Part shown: positions 1 to 12,752 of the stretch, one piece after another | How the letters are laid out: each line of letters opens with the position of its first letter | Position numbering within the stretch: position 1 is the first letter of the stretch | DNA from: Forficula auricularia | Lineage: Eukaryota; Arthropoda; Insecta; Dermaptera; Forficulidae | Reading direction: 5' to 3' | Assembly (NCBI GenBank): GCA_024734495.1 | Contig: JALMQS010000061.1 | Location: 9,218,286-9,282,285 of the forward strand | Length of the DNA stretch: 64,000 nt | Made by a program: the position numbers and the translations under genes | The notes under the pieces: model-generated | What the model was told of the DNA's origin: nothing | The model's input: only the letters and a program-made list of their open reading frames with translations | Database searches by the model: none

Positions 1-1190
1 TAAACAAGGCTTAGATATACTACATATAAGATATGCTGGCTGTTCTTGAAAAATAATACAATATACAATAAGTATAATCATAATTTTATAATTACATCTA
101 GGTTTATTTTTAATATCTATTCGCAATTTATGTTCCATCGTTTAGCCCGGTAGTAGCAAACGCTCAGAATCAATTTGCACATAAAAAAAAATTATATATC
201 AAAAAATGAAAAATGAATCTAAATTCATCTTTCCTCAAAATAGACCTGTTTATCAAATTAAGTTGGAAACTTTGTTTTAATTGTAGCAAATTTAATCTAA
301 TTTAAAAATGTATGTAGTGCTCTTTCATGGTCAAAATGTGAAAAAATCGAAAAAAGTTCGAGTTTTTGGGATTTGCGCTGATGTTCAATTAGCGCTTGAG
401 CCAGAACAGTTGGTCAGAAAAAAAACCTAAACAATGAAATTTGTAGGAAATTTTATGAAATTTCATTTTGAATAGGAAAGTTATTTACGAAAAGTTGATA
501 GTTTTCGAGTTATAAGCAAAAAAACCGCCAAAAAATGAGATTTTTTACCTCTTTGGCATTTTTGACAATGTTCCGTCACGAAATTTGCTTAGCAAACTTC
601 AGATTCGGATTCAACAGACCAAAAAACATAAAGGGTTGAAGAAATTATAGCTACCCCAAAATTTTCCAGGTTGTGATGACTAATCAGTAATCAGCTGGCC
701 GGCTGCCCCCCTCCTATGAAAACACCCTAACTACACCAATGCCTAGATTAGAGTATTTTCTCCAGTAATAAAAGATATGAGATTTGGGACTTTTAGAGAA
801 GTGAAAGAGTTGACATGGGATAGAGTCGAGTGAACACCATAAAATTAAAAAGATGTCCTAAAATATTAATAAAATAACTAAATCTTTTTACACTACAGAG
901 TTAAAAGGTAAAAGTTTCGATAGGAAAGATAATGATGCTCTCATAATTGACAAGTAATCTAATGAAATCAATCCAAAACTTATATGTAAAAAATTTAAAA
1001 TTCTTAATCACTTATAAAAAGGTGGACGAATTACTAAAAAAAAAAATATCTGATCAAATGTAAATATTTTTTCCTTGAAGCAAGTTTAGAAGAAATAGTG
1101 TATTCATACAATTATGATTATACTTATAAAAATTATATTAATTAACAAGAAGAATCAGCATAATATTAAAATCTAGTGTAAGGTTATATT
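1..1190. other. AT-rich non-coding stretch
   Basis: No supportable gene. A slightly GC-richer patch near 300-680 reads like degraded repeat DNA. No reading frame of note on either strand. Confidence 0.6.
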
Positions 1191-1334
1191 GCACTGTCGA
1201 TTCGTCGCCGGCGACTGTAACTTCTATAGTTTAAATGAGTGGTTACGCACTTGGTTGGCGGTCGCGTCCTGCGTAAACACTCATTTAAGCTATGAAAGTT
1301 ACAGTCGCCGGCGACCAGTCCCAGTCGACAGTGC
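1191..1334. mobile_element. Short foldback MITE, TIR GCACTGTCGA
   Basis: The ends are GCACTGTCGA and TCGACAGTGC. The arms contain a shared TCGCCGGCGACTGTAACTT core and continue through ATTTAAATGAGTG-like sequence up to a short centre near 1250-1265, so nearly the whole 144 bp folds into one hairpin. It is much more GC-rich than its surroundings. No clear target-site duplication is visible, so the superfamily is unresolved. Confidence 0.75.
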
Positions 1335-2325
1335 GTAATAGGCCTAAGCTTTGTTTTAAAGTAGAAATAGCAATTAATGAATTAAATCCATAATAAGTAT
1401 ATTGTTAAACAATGTATATATCCAACTTTATTTATTGTAAAAAATTTATTATAAAAAATTATATATATATATAATATTTATGCTGGTCTTTACAAAAGAA
1501 GATTGCCGGTTATTAACAGGACGTTTAGTCAAATTTGTCATTTCTCTTTTTTTTCATTATAATTTTTTTTTTTTTTAATGATATTGATGTGAGAAGGAGA
1601 TACACCAAAAGGTCCATCCCCTAAAGGCCTGTATGGGCTGGCCCCTCCATCGTGAAAAGAACCGAGTAGAAGGAAAAGAAGCCTGGATCACCAGCCAATC
1701 TCAGAAAGTTAGATATAGTCCAATTTACTAAGTTTTTAGGGGCTTCGAGCAGTGGTAAATTCTCTGCGCGATAAATTTGGTTAAATTTATCTCCCACTTA
1801 ATAATTATAATTCATGAGATATGTAGAGTTAACTATCAGAATTAAATTAATCAATATTTGATTAAGATGCTCATGTTTATTTTCAATAACAAAATAAAAC
1901 TTAGGTTTATAATTAAAATAAATTTTCAAAGGGTTTCTTTTAATTTTAATTTTTTTTTAATCCTAAACGATTTAAAGAACTAGTAATTTTATAATATTGT
2001 AAAAAATTATTCGATTTGGTTCTATATTTTTTAATTATATTACGATCCTTTTCTTAAAATTTAAGAAAAAACTTACACGAATACTTCTAAAGGGTTTATT
2101 AAACAACATTTCGCTTCATTTTAAGGTTTTATCGATTCAAAACTATAAAATTAGTAATCTTGTCACAAAAACAATAAAGTAATATTATTTTTGTGAAAAG
2201 AGAGCTAATATTATTTTATTATTTTCCTCAAGGTGAAGAACACAAGCCTTCTAAATTGTTATAATCATCCATAACATCTTGGATTCAGTAGAATATAATC
2301 TCATGATTTTTTTTAAGAAAGTAAT
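1335..2325. other. Non-coding stretch
   Basis: AT-rich with poly-T tracts near 1560. A GC-richer patch near 1600-1770 has no recognisable coding content. Nothing else supported. Confidence 0.55.
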
Positions 2326-2364
2326 CTACTTCTCTCGGTAAATTAAACATTTAGGTATATAATA

Positions 2365-2412
2365 GTTTTGAGCCTGATGAAACCTCAGCCAAAATGATGC
2401 GAAACGTTGCTT
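2365..2412 (+). ncRNA. Degenerate hammerhead-ribozyme-like motif
   Basis: CCTGATGA is followed after about 20 nt by GCGAAACGTTGC. The core (CUGAUGA ... GAAA) is intact, but the hairpin between (stem II) no longer pairs well, so this is probably a decayed Penelope-type terminal motif. The downstream motif CCGCTTGATGCAAATAAACA (about 2500) recurs near 7045 and, less exactly, near 37700. Confidence 0.4.
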
Positions 2413-2883
2413 AATAAATTCTTTATAATCCATCTCAAAATTTTGTGCTTTATAACACAAGAAAACCACCCTGATTATAAAGAGAAGCCAATGTGGTTGT
2501 CCTCCGCTTGATGCAAATAAACATACACACATATATATATATATTCATTCATTCCTTACTAAACATTTGTTCTACTGTTCTCACCTTCGAATTAGCCTTG
2601 TAAATCCGCTTCTTTTGTCTAAATTTATATATTCTAAAACCCTTAAACAAATTCCTTTAACAGGTATTCCCAGAATTCTATACAAATAAATTTCGAACTA
2701 AGACATCCTATTTGAAATGTACCTGACCTTGTCCAGACAATTCGTTCAATAACCCTTTTTCTACCTGCCACATACCTTTAAATTCAACCACTCAATTCTT
2801 TCAACTCCCATTGGCTCACCCCCTCCACTCGCCCTGTACTATAATAACATCGATACAATGTAAAATTTTTATATTCAGTGTTC

Positions 2884-2936
2884 TGTTTAACCTCCTGATG
2901 AAGGGTTCATAGCCCGAAATATGTATAGAGATAAAT
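2884..2936 (+). ncRNA. Candidate type I hammerhead ribozyme
   Basis: Core CTGATGA at 2894-2900, then a GGG/CCC stem II, GAAA, and a two-base-pair stem III (AT...AT around ATGT) followed by A as the cleavage nucleotide. The flanks CTC and GAG pair as the start of stem I, with more broken pairing beyond. This matches the minimal hammerheads known from Penelope-like elements. Stem II is short, so activity is uncertain. Confidence 0.5.
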
Positions 2937-3097
2937 AAAAATCTCCAAAATAATTTAAAAGATTTTTTAATTTTTTTAATTTTATTTCCTCTTTGTGAAA
3001 CACCACTATAACCCGTTAAATAATAATTCCTTTATATATATTTATATATATATAAATATATATGAAATATGAATATGTATATACATAATTTATTTAT

Positions 3098-3145
3098 TTG
3101 AGACTATAGTTTAGACTTTAGAAGGTTTGACTCTCATTATCAGTT
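3098..3145 (-). ncRNA. Decayed hammerhead-like motif
   Basis: The minus strand carries AAACTATAGTCTCAAATAAA, the same 3' half as the intact ribozyme at 31892-31945. The CUGAUGA part is mutated (CTGATAATGA) and stem II no longer pairs. Likely a relic of a Penelope-like terminus. Confidence 0.45.
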
Positions 3146-4024
3146 TTTTTAATTAGAAATATTTTAAATGTTACTGATGGGGTCAATAATTACCGATTGG
3201 ATATTGAAAATTCGTTCTGTTGTCATAACAAACTAGCCACATAAATGATTAACCTTAATAATAATATATATTTTTAGTTTTAAAATATTTAAAATTTTGA
3301 AAAAAAAAAATAACAAAATTATATTTAACGCCCCAACTACAAACTCGATCTATAAATTCAATTTTTCGCGATTTTTCAAAATTGACTTCAAAGTATTGTA
3401 CTTTAAATAGATGCAGCATAAAATATGAGATATATGTATTTTTTAGATTTTTGACATAGACCATTTTCATAATCATATTCGTGAATTTCATAATTTCAAC
3501 TTGATTAGCAAAAATTTTCCTAAAAGATTTACGTTTTTAAAACGTTATTACTGACTGTTTTTTCAAAAGAAATGTACTTATATCTTATATACCTATGTGT
3601 AAATATTTAAGGGCGTATACATAATAAATAATGGCCGATATTTCACCATCGTGTTCCTTATATCATTTTAAGAAAAAATATTTTTATAACAAAAAAAAAC
3701 AAAAAAAACACCCTTCGTTATCAGCCTGTCGTTTCTATTTGTGTTTTTATAAAAAAATAATAATACCTAATATATGAATAGGATATTGAGTCCAGATTTT
3801 GTATAGGTACACATTTTTTATTTAATCTTTTACCAATTTTATAAAAACTGATACTTAATTTTGTATTATTTTTAAAATAGCAGAAGTTTAAATTGTTAAT
3901 TTCGAATATCCAACAAATAAACGATTGTCATTTTGAAAATAATACAAAATATACTCATGGTTTTTAGTAAAATTGTAAAGAATTACAAAAAAAATCCGTA
4001 TAGCAAATCTGAACTTACTATTCC
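3146..4024. other. Non-coding stretch
   Basis: AT-rich with homopolymer runs near 3300 and 3690. I see no gene or recognisable repeat. Confidence 0.5.
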
Positions 4025-4110
4025 AGGGGTTCCCAAACTTTTCCGAGTCGCGGCGAATTTTTTCAATTAAAATTTTTCCATGGCGCCCATATAAATATAT
4101 ATATTTATTT
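4025..4110 (+). mobile_element. hAT-type terminus fragment
   Basis: CAGGGGTTCCCAAACTTTTC followed by a GC-rich 'cgcggcg' and 'tggcgccc' is typical of the ends of non-autonomous hAT elements. The matching opposite end was not found nearby, so the element is probably truncated or very divergent. Confidence 0.4.
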
Positions 4111-4800
4111 ATTTCCATCAAGCAGAAGATATATTTTTGATTTATTAATTATAATTTTTATATTTTTTTAAAAGAAAGAAAAAGATAAAAAGGATGTCTC
4201 CAATAATTTAATCTAAATTTACCAACCACGGATGTGTAAGAAATAGATCTTCGCGTTTAAAAATATATATTTGTTAATTTTTTCTAAAAGGGTATCATCT
4301 CCTCTGACCTATTTTCAATTCAGGCATTCACTTTAAAAGAATAAATTTTAAATACAATAAAAATAAACAAATTACGATTAAATAATTTTCAATGATTGTA
4401 AAATTTGAAAAGTTATTCTATATTTAGAAAACTAATGAAAAAAAATCTTAATAATTAGTCTAAGATTCGGGATATATTCCGAAATTCGCTATTGTGTATT
4501 TGGCCATAAGTTTATTTTTGCTGCTAAATTTTTTTTTCAACTTATAACCATGAAAATTAACGAGTAAGCTTCAAAATAATAAAAAAAATAATATATGTAA
4601 TGAATTACTTAAAGCAGAAAGTGTATTTGAGCAGAAATGTGGAAAAATAATGTTCATTTAAAAAAAAATGATAAAATTAATATATATATATATATATATA
4701 ATTTAAAAATAATAATTAAAAAAAAAAAATTAGCAAATATCATTTTTTTAAACAAAAAAAAAATATTTGATCAGTCAACATTTTAATTAAATGTTTAATA
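4111..4800. other. Non-coding stretch
   Basis: AT-rich, with a short (TA)n near 4680-4700 and poly-A tracts. No gene seen. Confidence 0.5.
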
Positions 4801-5703
4801 AGGTCAGGTGGGGTAACTGGGCCAGCTTCTTTTGTTTTCCCAAGGATAGTACTCCATATTTTTGGCTATAACTAAGCTTCCTCACAATTTATAGATCTCG
4901 TGACTATATTAATTGAAAGATGAAATTTTCTTCAAATAATCATGATACTTTCAACTTTTGATTATTCAAAATTTTGGAATTATCTTAAGTTGAATGTAAA
5001 GTTTTGCGGTTGGTCCAGTTAAACGCGTTGTGGGGTAATTGGACCAGCCCAGCCTATTTGCTGTTTTTTTAATTTTTAACATCTTTTGAGCAGTTGGACA
5101 TGTTCCCCTACCCCTCAATGCCCTGGCCGTAGGTAGAATTAGTCTCATTTGTATATGGATTAAAAATAATCAAAGATGTAAGCGATTCGGGGTAATTGGG
5201 CCCTGACTAGGCTGGCCCAGTTGCACCAAGACCTCTATTTTTATTTATTCTATTGAATTTTTTAAGGTAGATAAGTTTAAACGCCAAGTATAATTTTTAA
5301 AATCGATTTTTATTACAGAAAATACAAAGAAAGTATCATAAATCAAACAACTAAACAAAATAATTTCATTTTACCCATTGAAATAAAGTTAAATAAGTTC
5401 CTTATGCTTAAGAAAGCCTTAATTAAGTACTTACTCAAGTCCCAATATTTTCAAGGAACTGGGTAAGGCAACTAGGTAAGAAGTAAGCACATAACTAGGT
5501 AAATAAGTAAATAAGTAATTAACTTAACTAAGTACTTAAGTATAAAATAAACTTAAAGAAATTTCTCTAATTCAGGAACACTGAAAATTTCCCACCAATA
5601 TGAAAAAGTGAATTGCGCTAAAAAATGCGGTAAAATTAAAAAGCTCTGGGGTTACAGGACCCCTGGCCCAGTCGCCCCCGCCCCCAGTTACCCCACCTGA
5701 CCT
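4801..5703. mobile_element. TA-flanked non-autonomous DNA transposon (0.9 kb)
   Basis: Termini AGGTCAGGTGGGGTAACTGG and its complement CCCCAGTTACCCCACCTGAC lie just inside TA dinucleotides at 4799-4800 and 5704-5705, fitting a TA target duplication as in Tc1/mariner-like elements. The GGGGTAAYTGG motif repeats inside near 5032 and 5190, so the element has sub-terminal repeats. No transposase frame is present. The central 5390-5560 part has degenerate TAAGTA-type repeats. Confidence 0.75.
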
Positions 5704-5705
5704 TA

Positions 5706-7015
5706 TATACTTATGTATCTTGAAAAGTGTTTAAAAAAAATTTACCTTAGATATTTTTATTGCTTACTTAAAATGATTACATTTTTATAGGCTCAAAATA
5801 AATAAAGGTAATTTTTAATAATGGAATTTTTTTGAGAGGAAGTTTAGCTCCGGTAGGTAAATATACAAAAAGTGTAAATATTTTTTGATGCTCACTCTCC
5901 GGGTATATCTCAATCCAAATATTGTAATTAAATTTTTAAGCAAAATTAATTATTATTTTTCTTGCGAATTTGGTTTAGTATTTTAAGTATCAGCTTTTAA
6001 TTTAATTAAATTTAATTTACTTACAATTAACATATAAATATAAGAAATTAAAAAAATATTTTTTATAAAGAAGAAAAATAATAATTAATAATGAAAAAAG
6101 GAAAGAGAAAATAAAGGATGGAAAGAATAAAAAACACTATAGAAGCTGTCAGCAAATTAGAAGCGTTGACCCGCTCATCACGGGATCCGCGGTAACCGAT
6201 AAAGGATAGCATTAGAGACGAACCCTATCTGACCACTGAGCGAGCAGGTCACTCTTCGTATTTGGTGACGGCTACTAACACGATTTCAAATTCTTTACTT
6301 ATTTATCACAAAGTGTGAGTTGCTAAATGAAAATGTACATAAAACTATCCAAAATATATTTTAGTATATCTATCTATTCCAACCTCCATTCACGGATGAT
6401 ACCAACTTAATAAAATTAAAACAAATAAATCCATTTTTGAGAAATATATGTGTTCTTTGTGGTATTGCTATTTTCTCTAGAATTTGATTTGGTAAGACAA
6501 TTTCGATGTACAGTTGGTAAAAATTTTCCGGTTAGGCCACCACTGGTGAAAATAGATAAATAATAGAATGATAATTTTAATTCATTTTCTATTTTAATAA
6601 AAGATCATCTTACATAAATACCAAAATAAGTAAATCATGTTGAAACATGCATCACATACGTTTACTTTGAATTATTTTCAAGGTGCGAGTGTGTGTGTGT
6701 GTTTGTGTGTTAAACACTGCAAAACCAACCTATCGAAAAATTTTCAAGACTTTAATACAAATAGGTGTATATGAAAATTAGAATAAACTGGGATTAAATA
6801 GATAAAAGATTCAATTTTAAAGAAATAGGAAATTAAAAATGATAGATAACTTATTCTGTAATTCAAATTTCAAAATAAGATTTTATTTTTAATTAATAGG
6901 TATAAATTGCAATTTGGAATGATTTAAAATAAAGTGGCATTAATTTAGATCGTTATTGATTTTGTATTTAATTAAGTATAATTTAAGTTTAAATGGACAA
7001 GACAGCCTTACAAAA
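5706..7015. other. Non-coding stretch
   Basis: AT-rich. A GC-richer patch at 6150-6290 has no identifiable gene, and a short GT-rich run lies near 6688-6710. Nothing else supported. Confidence 0.5.
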
Positions 7016-7089
7016 AGAGAAATCATTGATGTTTTTCTCTGCTTGATGCAAATAAACATAAACATATATATATACCAAATATAAATATG

Positions 7090-7141
<52 letters not shown>

Positions 7142-7188
7142 GTTTGAGACTATAGTTTCGAAGACTTGACCTTCATCATTAGTCTTTT
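7016..7188 (-). repeat. (TA)n tract with decayed Penelope-type terminus
   Basis: Contains CTGCTTGATGCAAATAAACA (also near 2500), a (TA)n run at about 7095-7136, and on the minus strand at 7141-7188 a hammerhead-like motif: CTAATGA, a GAAG/CTTC hairpin, then GAAACTATAGTCTC. The last block equals the 3' half of the intact ribozyme at 31892-31945. The mutated core suggests it is dead. Confidence 0.5.
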
Positions 7189-8374
7189 TAATCAGAAATA
7201 CCTATTTTATCTGTTATTTCTCATGGATTCAATAACCTGAATGGATATAGAAAGATTCATAAATAAATATATTAGTAGCTGTTAATTTGTATCAATTAGC
7301 CTGCTACTCACGTGAGGAAAATGTTTTCAAATTAAGTGTAATATTACAAAATGAATAAATTTTTATTGTTTTTAAACTACAATAAATAGCAAAAAAAAAT
7401 CATTTAAACCCTGAAAAAGATGGTAGATTAGGCAAAAAAGTTGGCTCTTAAAAAGAAATAAAAATGATTTTTCTTTCATTACTAGGCTCATTTTTATTCA
7501 ATTAAACATTAATTATAAAGTGATATTTTCAAAATAATGGTTTTTTTGAAATTTGAATTATTTTTCTTATATAATTATAAAAAAAATAAATGATTTTTAT
7601 ACTTATCTTAGTTTACTTATCTTACTTAAGAACCTTCAAGTAGAAGAAAAAAAGAGAAAACATTTATACAATCAAAGTATTAGGTATAATATTAATATAC
7701 ATGTATTAAAGATACTCAAATTAAACACTTATAAATACGCCAACAAAGCTTACTGGACTAAAAAATACTTAGTAGATATACTTATATAAGTACATGCAAA
7801 TAAAAATAAATAAATAAATAAATTAAAAAATAAATTAAAAAAGAAAATATGAATTTATTATTAGTGCTTAAATTCTATTTCATTTGTTGCCAACTGTCTT
7901 TCTTCAATTATATTAGTAAATTATATATATATATAAATTATTGATGTGCTTTGAGGCTGAAAGACGATGTCTTTTAGGGCAAAATAACAGGTTGAAATGA
8001 CCGACGTTTGGAAATAAATATAACGACTGCCAAAATGAAAAACAAAATATAGCTATCAGGGATGTTCCAAAAACTCATCATCTTATTCGTTTTATCGGAT
8101 CCAAATTGGTATTCTTTCATTTATTTGCAAATATTCGAATATACATAAACGAACAGTAAATCTTAAATAAATCTAGATACACATATTTTACATTCCATTT
8201 TTATTCTTGATTGCATAAAACAATTATTTATTTCATTTAAATAGGAAATCTTGTTATTAAATGGAAAGAAATGTAGAAAATTTCTTCTCTCTTATTTCAT
8301 TTTTATTATATAGACATGTTTTGGGTACTATCTGTCATTCTTTAGTAATTTAAAATGTTTTGCATCTAAAACAA
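7189..8374. other. Non-coding stretch
   Basis: AT-rich. The short frame at 7553-7789 has biased, low-complexity composition and is not convincing as a gene. Confidence 0.5.
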
Positions 8375-9480
8375 TTTTTAACCGACTTCAAAAAAGGAGG
8401 AGGTTATCAATTCGACTGATTTCTTATCTTATCTATGTTACCAGATTTCTTCGCCAATTATAAACCGATTTTGATTATTTTTTTTGCATTGGGTTCAGTA
8501 TAGTTTCCGATTAGTACCATATAAATTTCATTGGTATTGGACCTTTTTTGTTATGCATGTTCAATTGTTCACGCATAACTTCTTTGTTTATGAACCGATT
8601 TTAATGATTCTTTATGCGTTTGGATCAGTATTGCTCCAAGGTAGTCAAGATACCTAACTATTTATTTATTTATTTATTTATTTTATGTATGTTCAGCAAT
8701 AACTTTTTGCCACGTGGATCGATTTCGATGATTCTTGTTTTATTGGAAAGGGGTACCCATCCCATATTAATTTGGTCAAGTTCTGATGATGTGATCAATG
8801 TCAAAATAACGGAAATCTCCAATTCTTATGAACAAATAATTGAAATTTTATCTAATAAATAAAATCTTTTATAAAAAAAAAAACAATCTTAAATCTTTTA
8901 TTTAAAAAATTTATCTATTTATGAATTGAATTTTATTATGATTTTCTGATTTATTCGCCCGAATCTTTCTCTTACGAGATGCATGCAAGGTATTTTCTCA
9001 AGTCACTATTGTTAACATCACTAAAAAGAGAAAAATAAAAATAATTTTTAGAAAAAAAACCTACTTCAAAAAATTAAATGCAACAAATAAAATAATAAGA
9101 ACTCAAAAATCAAATAAAACGCACTAAAAGGTATAAAATAATTATCTAATTTAGTTATAATTAAACGACGAAATATTTACATGAAATCACTTTTTGAAGT
9201 CGGTGCCAAACGAACTATAGAAGTGAGCATACGCAATGTTGTCTTCATTACACGCCAAAAGTACTAAGAAAGATCCGTCGAGTGCGATTCATAAAATGTA
9301 TATGTTTGGCACGGACTTCAAAAAGTGATTTCATTTAAAAATTTCGTCGTTTAGTTGTAATTAAATTAGATAATTATTTTATATCTTTTAGTGCATTTTA
9401 TTTGATTTTTGAGTTCTTATTATTCTATTTGTTGCATTTAATTTTTATTGAAGTAGGTTTTTTTCCTAAAAATTATTTTT
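8375..9480 (+). mobile_element. Foldback element, 'aaccgacttc' family, copy 1
   Basis: Begins AACCGACTTCAAAAAAGGAG. It contains AACCGATTTT-type repeats, then a large hairpin (about 9050-9480) whose arms share 'ttcaaaaaattaaatgcaac', 'actaaaaggtataaaataat' and 'aaacgacgaaat'. A second copy in the same orientation is at 43763-44490. The AACCGACTTC...GGAGGAGG motif is, to my knowledge, widespread in arthropod repeats. No target duplication or transposase is seen, so the class is unresolved. The frame at 8614-8862 lies inside it and is not a gene. Confidence 0.6.
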
Positions 9481-10729
9481 ATATAAGATAGTTATGGAGT
9501 ACAATCATATATATAGATTAAAACTGTATGAATATTTTACGTTTCATACAATATGTATAAGAATAAAATGAAAAAACAAAAGTATCTTGCTGCTGTAACT
9601 TGAGATTCTATTAAAGATACACGGTTGACAAAACAATATACTAGGATACTTGAACACGAAGCATCTAGATATAGATAATAGATACGCAGATAGTATTTAG
9701 ATTAATTAACTAGATATTTATATACTTTACAGCTCTGGTAAAAGTTTTACTGAATTGATTAATAAACGATAAAATTGGAAAAAAAAAAGTTTTTTGAACT
9801 AAAATCAATAGCAAAGAACAGAAAATATATACTTTATTTTTATTTAGCATCACTGTCATCTCAAAAACAAAGTCAATAAATGTTAAATATAAACAATAGT
9901 AAATTGATAAGATTAGTATAGCTATTTAAGTATCTTAACGCGCTTGACATGTGCAAGTTTTGACATGTTTATTACGACACGAAAAACTAAATGTCAAGGT
10001 TTAAAGGGCCTATCCATAATCGTATTTATATTCACGAATAATGATTTTTGGTTATTCGAAACATCCCTATATATATATATTATATTGACCAGCTTCTTCT
10101 CCCTTCAGCTTCAAGGGGTATAACTGTCGTAATTCTCTTAGTACACTAGTTCCTAATTATCAACCTATTAATAAACGTGGTACATAATATTCAAACATTT
10201 ATAGATCAAGATTTTCCAAAATAGATGGAAAATTTTTCTCAAATGTTCATTCCGTACTACAGGCTGAGAACAAGTAACATATCAGATTAGTAAGAGTGCA
10301 ACACCTAGTATCCTCAACTTGACCGGTCTAATCAATATAAGCAGCATGACTAGAATTGGGACCAGTGTAATGACTCAACAGCTTATAGTGCTTCTAAGCG
10401 GTCACCCATAGAAAATATATTATAAGGCATATTACTCGTTTCCCAACCTTCTGGACTAAAGGCAGTTGAGTTAATGTGTTAAACCCTGAAACCAAATTCT
10501 ATCCTTCTTGGGCCGAATCAATTAGTATCAGATTTGTCTCAACTAATCTTGTAACAAATCATCTCATAGCCAAACTTTTTTTCCCCCAATCTTCAAGTTA
10601 ATCACTCAGCTTAATTGGGATGTCCTCACGATGAGTTGAAATTCAGAGGCTTCTGAATATTTACTTGAAATGATTATTCATTGTTTTATACATTCCACCA
10701 GTCGCTTAGTGATGAAAGATGGAAGAAAA
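9481..10729. other. Non-coding stretch
   Basis: Mixed AT-rich DNA. The 10,100-10,700 part is less AT-biased and may be the upstream body of the decayed retrotransposon that follows, but no frame could be read with confidence. Confidence 0.4.
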
Positions 10730-10906
10730 TAATGACAGAATAGCGGCCTATTGAAGTCTCAGAAGTCGTGGAGGACAACACAAAACATGGTCTGACGATA
10801 TTAAGAAGATAGCGGGAAATGAATGGAGCACAACTTGCCAAAAGAAGACCCATATGGAAAGAAATGGGAGAGGCCTACGCCCAAAACGGGACAGCTACAA
10901 AATAAC
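10730..10906 (+). pseudogene. Non-LTR retrotransposon C-terminal relic
   Basis: Conceptual translation gives a tail of the type seen at the end of endonuclease-reverse transcriptases: a (K/R)-W-S-D-D-I-K-K-I-A-G-N-E-W block near 10785-10830, then in a shifted frame P-I-W-K-E-M-G-E-A-Y-A and a TAA near 10904. At least one frameshift separates the two blocks and upstream frames are broken, so it is dead. The family signature is the 'RW.DDI...AG..W......W...EAY' tail of RTE-like and related elements; the clade is an inference. An AT-rich 3' region follows. Confidence 0.65.
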
Positions 10907-10970
10907 GAAATAATATAAAAATAATTTGATAATAATTATTAATTTTTTTTTTCCAAATGTTTGATAAATA

Positions 10971-11533
10971 CAGCATGGGGCATAAAGATCTACCATATTT
11001 TGAAGAGGTATAAAAAAATCGAAATATTTAACTAGAAAAAAACTGAATGTATTTTAGAAAAGAACATAAAACAATTTAAAAAAAAAATGTGTTTTAAACA
11101 TTATATCAGACAAAAAAAGGGGAAGGTCAAAATAGAAAATTCTAGCCCTTTCGACCAAACTCAACCAAATTTTGTATACATATTCTGTGAACACCCAGAA
11201 GGCTAGAAATGCAAAAACTAACCACCCAAAATGGGGGAGGGTCAAAAATGAAAGTTCTAGCCCTTTCGATCAAACTATGTATACAAAATTTGGTTAATTT
11301 TTGCATTTCTAGCCTTCTGTGGTTCCACAGTATATAACAAATTTGGTTGAGTTTGGTCAAAAGGGCTAGAATTTTCATCTTTGACCCTCCCCCCTTTTCT
11401 GTCTGATGTTTAAAACACAGACAGTTAAAAAAAATTATTTTATGTTATTTTCCAAAATACATTCAGTTTTTTTCTAGTTAAATATATTTTTTATACCTCT
11501 TCAAAATATGGTAGATCTTTATGCCCCACCCTG
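10971..11533. mobile_element. TA-flanked MITE, CAG-TGGGGCATAAAG termini, copy 1
   Basis: The ends read CAGCATGGGGCATAAAG and CTTTATGCCCCACCCTG, extended by 'atctaccatattttgaagag' in both arms, and are flanked by TA (10969-10970, 11534-11535). This fits a Tc1/mariner-like non-autonomous element. The interior is made of inverted copies of a ~115-bp module carrying GTATACAAAATTTGG and 'ctagccctttcg', which also occurs in a different element family at 15.7 kb. Short frames here are by-products of this module. Confidence 0.75.
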
Positions 11534-11535
11534 TA

Positions 11536-12058
11536 TTTAAAATGTACCAAAAAAGTAAAAAGACTTAAATAAAAATAAAATACATCCCGCCAGTTAATTT
11601 TTAGCCCACTTACGAAAAAGTGAAAGTCCAGTGAATGTTCCAATTTTCACACCATCAATTTATTGAGATGCGATGGGGGAACTATAATTGTTATAATAGA
11701 AAATTCACACAACTTCTAATACTGTGCATAAAAACATTAATTGATATAAATACCTACTAGTCCTAAGATACACTATATACGGTAGTTAAATCATATATTT
11801 TATATAGTACTAAGACTGTTGCTGTTATCATACCAGACTTGATTCTAAATAATCCGCTGCGTCTGGAAGATGTTGGGTATGCATTCGAATAGAACGTTCT
11901 GAATTTCGGGATGCATCGTCAGGTGCTGAATATTATTTCTTTGTAATTTACTGTTAATAACATTTTCAAAGTTGCAAATAATATAATCTAGCCTTTTCAA
12001 AATAAAATAATAATATTATCATAATACGAAATTTTTTATTTCATTGAGAGTCATTAAA
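11536..12058. other. Non-coding stretch
   Basis: AT-rich. Nothing recognisable. Confidence 0.5.
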
Positions 12059-12752
12059 CAGGGTGGGGCATAAAGATCTACCACATTTTGAAGAGGTATA
12101 AAAAAATGAAAAAATTTAAATAGAAAAAAACTGAATATATTTTTGAAAAGAACATAAAATAACTTTTTTTAAATGTATTTTAAATATTATCAGAAAAAGG
12201 GGGGGGGGGGGGGGGGGGGCGGTTAAAAATGAAAATTCTAGCCGTTCGACTAAACTCAACCAAATTTTGTATACATATTCTTTGGGCTCCAAAAAGGTTA
12301 GAAAAGTAAAAACTAACCACCCAAAATGGTGGGGAGGGTCAAAAACAAAAATTCTAGCCCTTTTAACCAAACTCAAACAAATTTTGTATACATATTCTGT
12401 GGACTCCCAGAAGGCTAGAAATGCCAAAACTAACCAAATTTTGTATACATAGTTTTGTCGAAAGGGCTAGAATTTTTATTTTTGCCTCCCCCTATTTTGG
12501 GTTGTTTGTTTTTAAATTTCTAGCCATCTGGGGATTCACAGAATATGTATACAAAATTTGGTTGAGTTTGGTCGAAAGGGCTAGAATTTTCATTTGTGAC
12601 CCCCACCCTCCTTTTTTTGTCTGATAATGTTTAAAATACATTAAAAAAAAATATTTCATGTTCTTTTCAAAAATATATTCAGCCCTTATCTAGTTGAATT
12701 TTTTCATTTTTTATACCTCTTCAAAATGTGGTAGATCTTTATGCCCACTCTG
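12059..12752. mobile_element. CAGGGTGGGGC MITE, copy 2, with poly-G run
   Basis: The ends are CAGGGTGGGGCATAAAG and CTTTATGCCCACTCTG, matching the 10971-11533 element. A right-hand TA is present and the left one has decayed. Inside are at least four inverted or tandem copies of the GTATACAAAATTTGG module, and an uninterrupted run of about 21 G at 12199-12219. Confidence 0.75.

Noticed and set aside
8614..8862. 82-codon plus frame
   Set aside because: Lies within a repeat also present at 43.9 kb, where the frame differs; no coding constraint.
12116..12624. Overlapping frames on both strands
   Set aside because: They follow the repeated GTATACAAAATTTGG module of a MITE and show no protein family.
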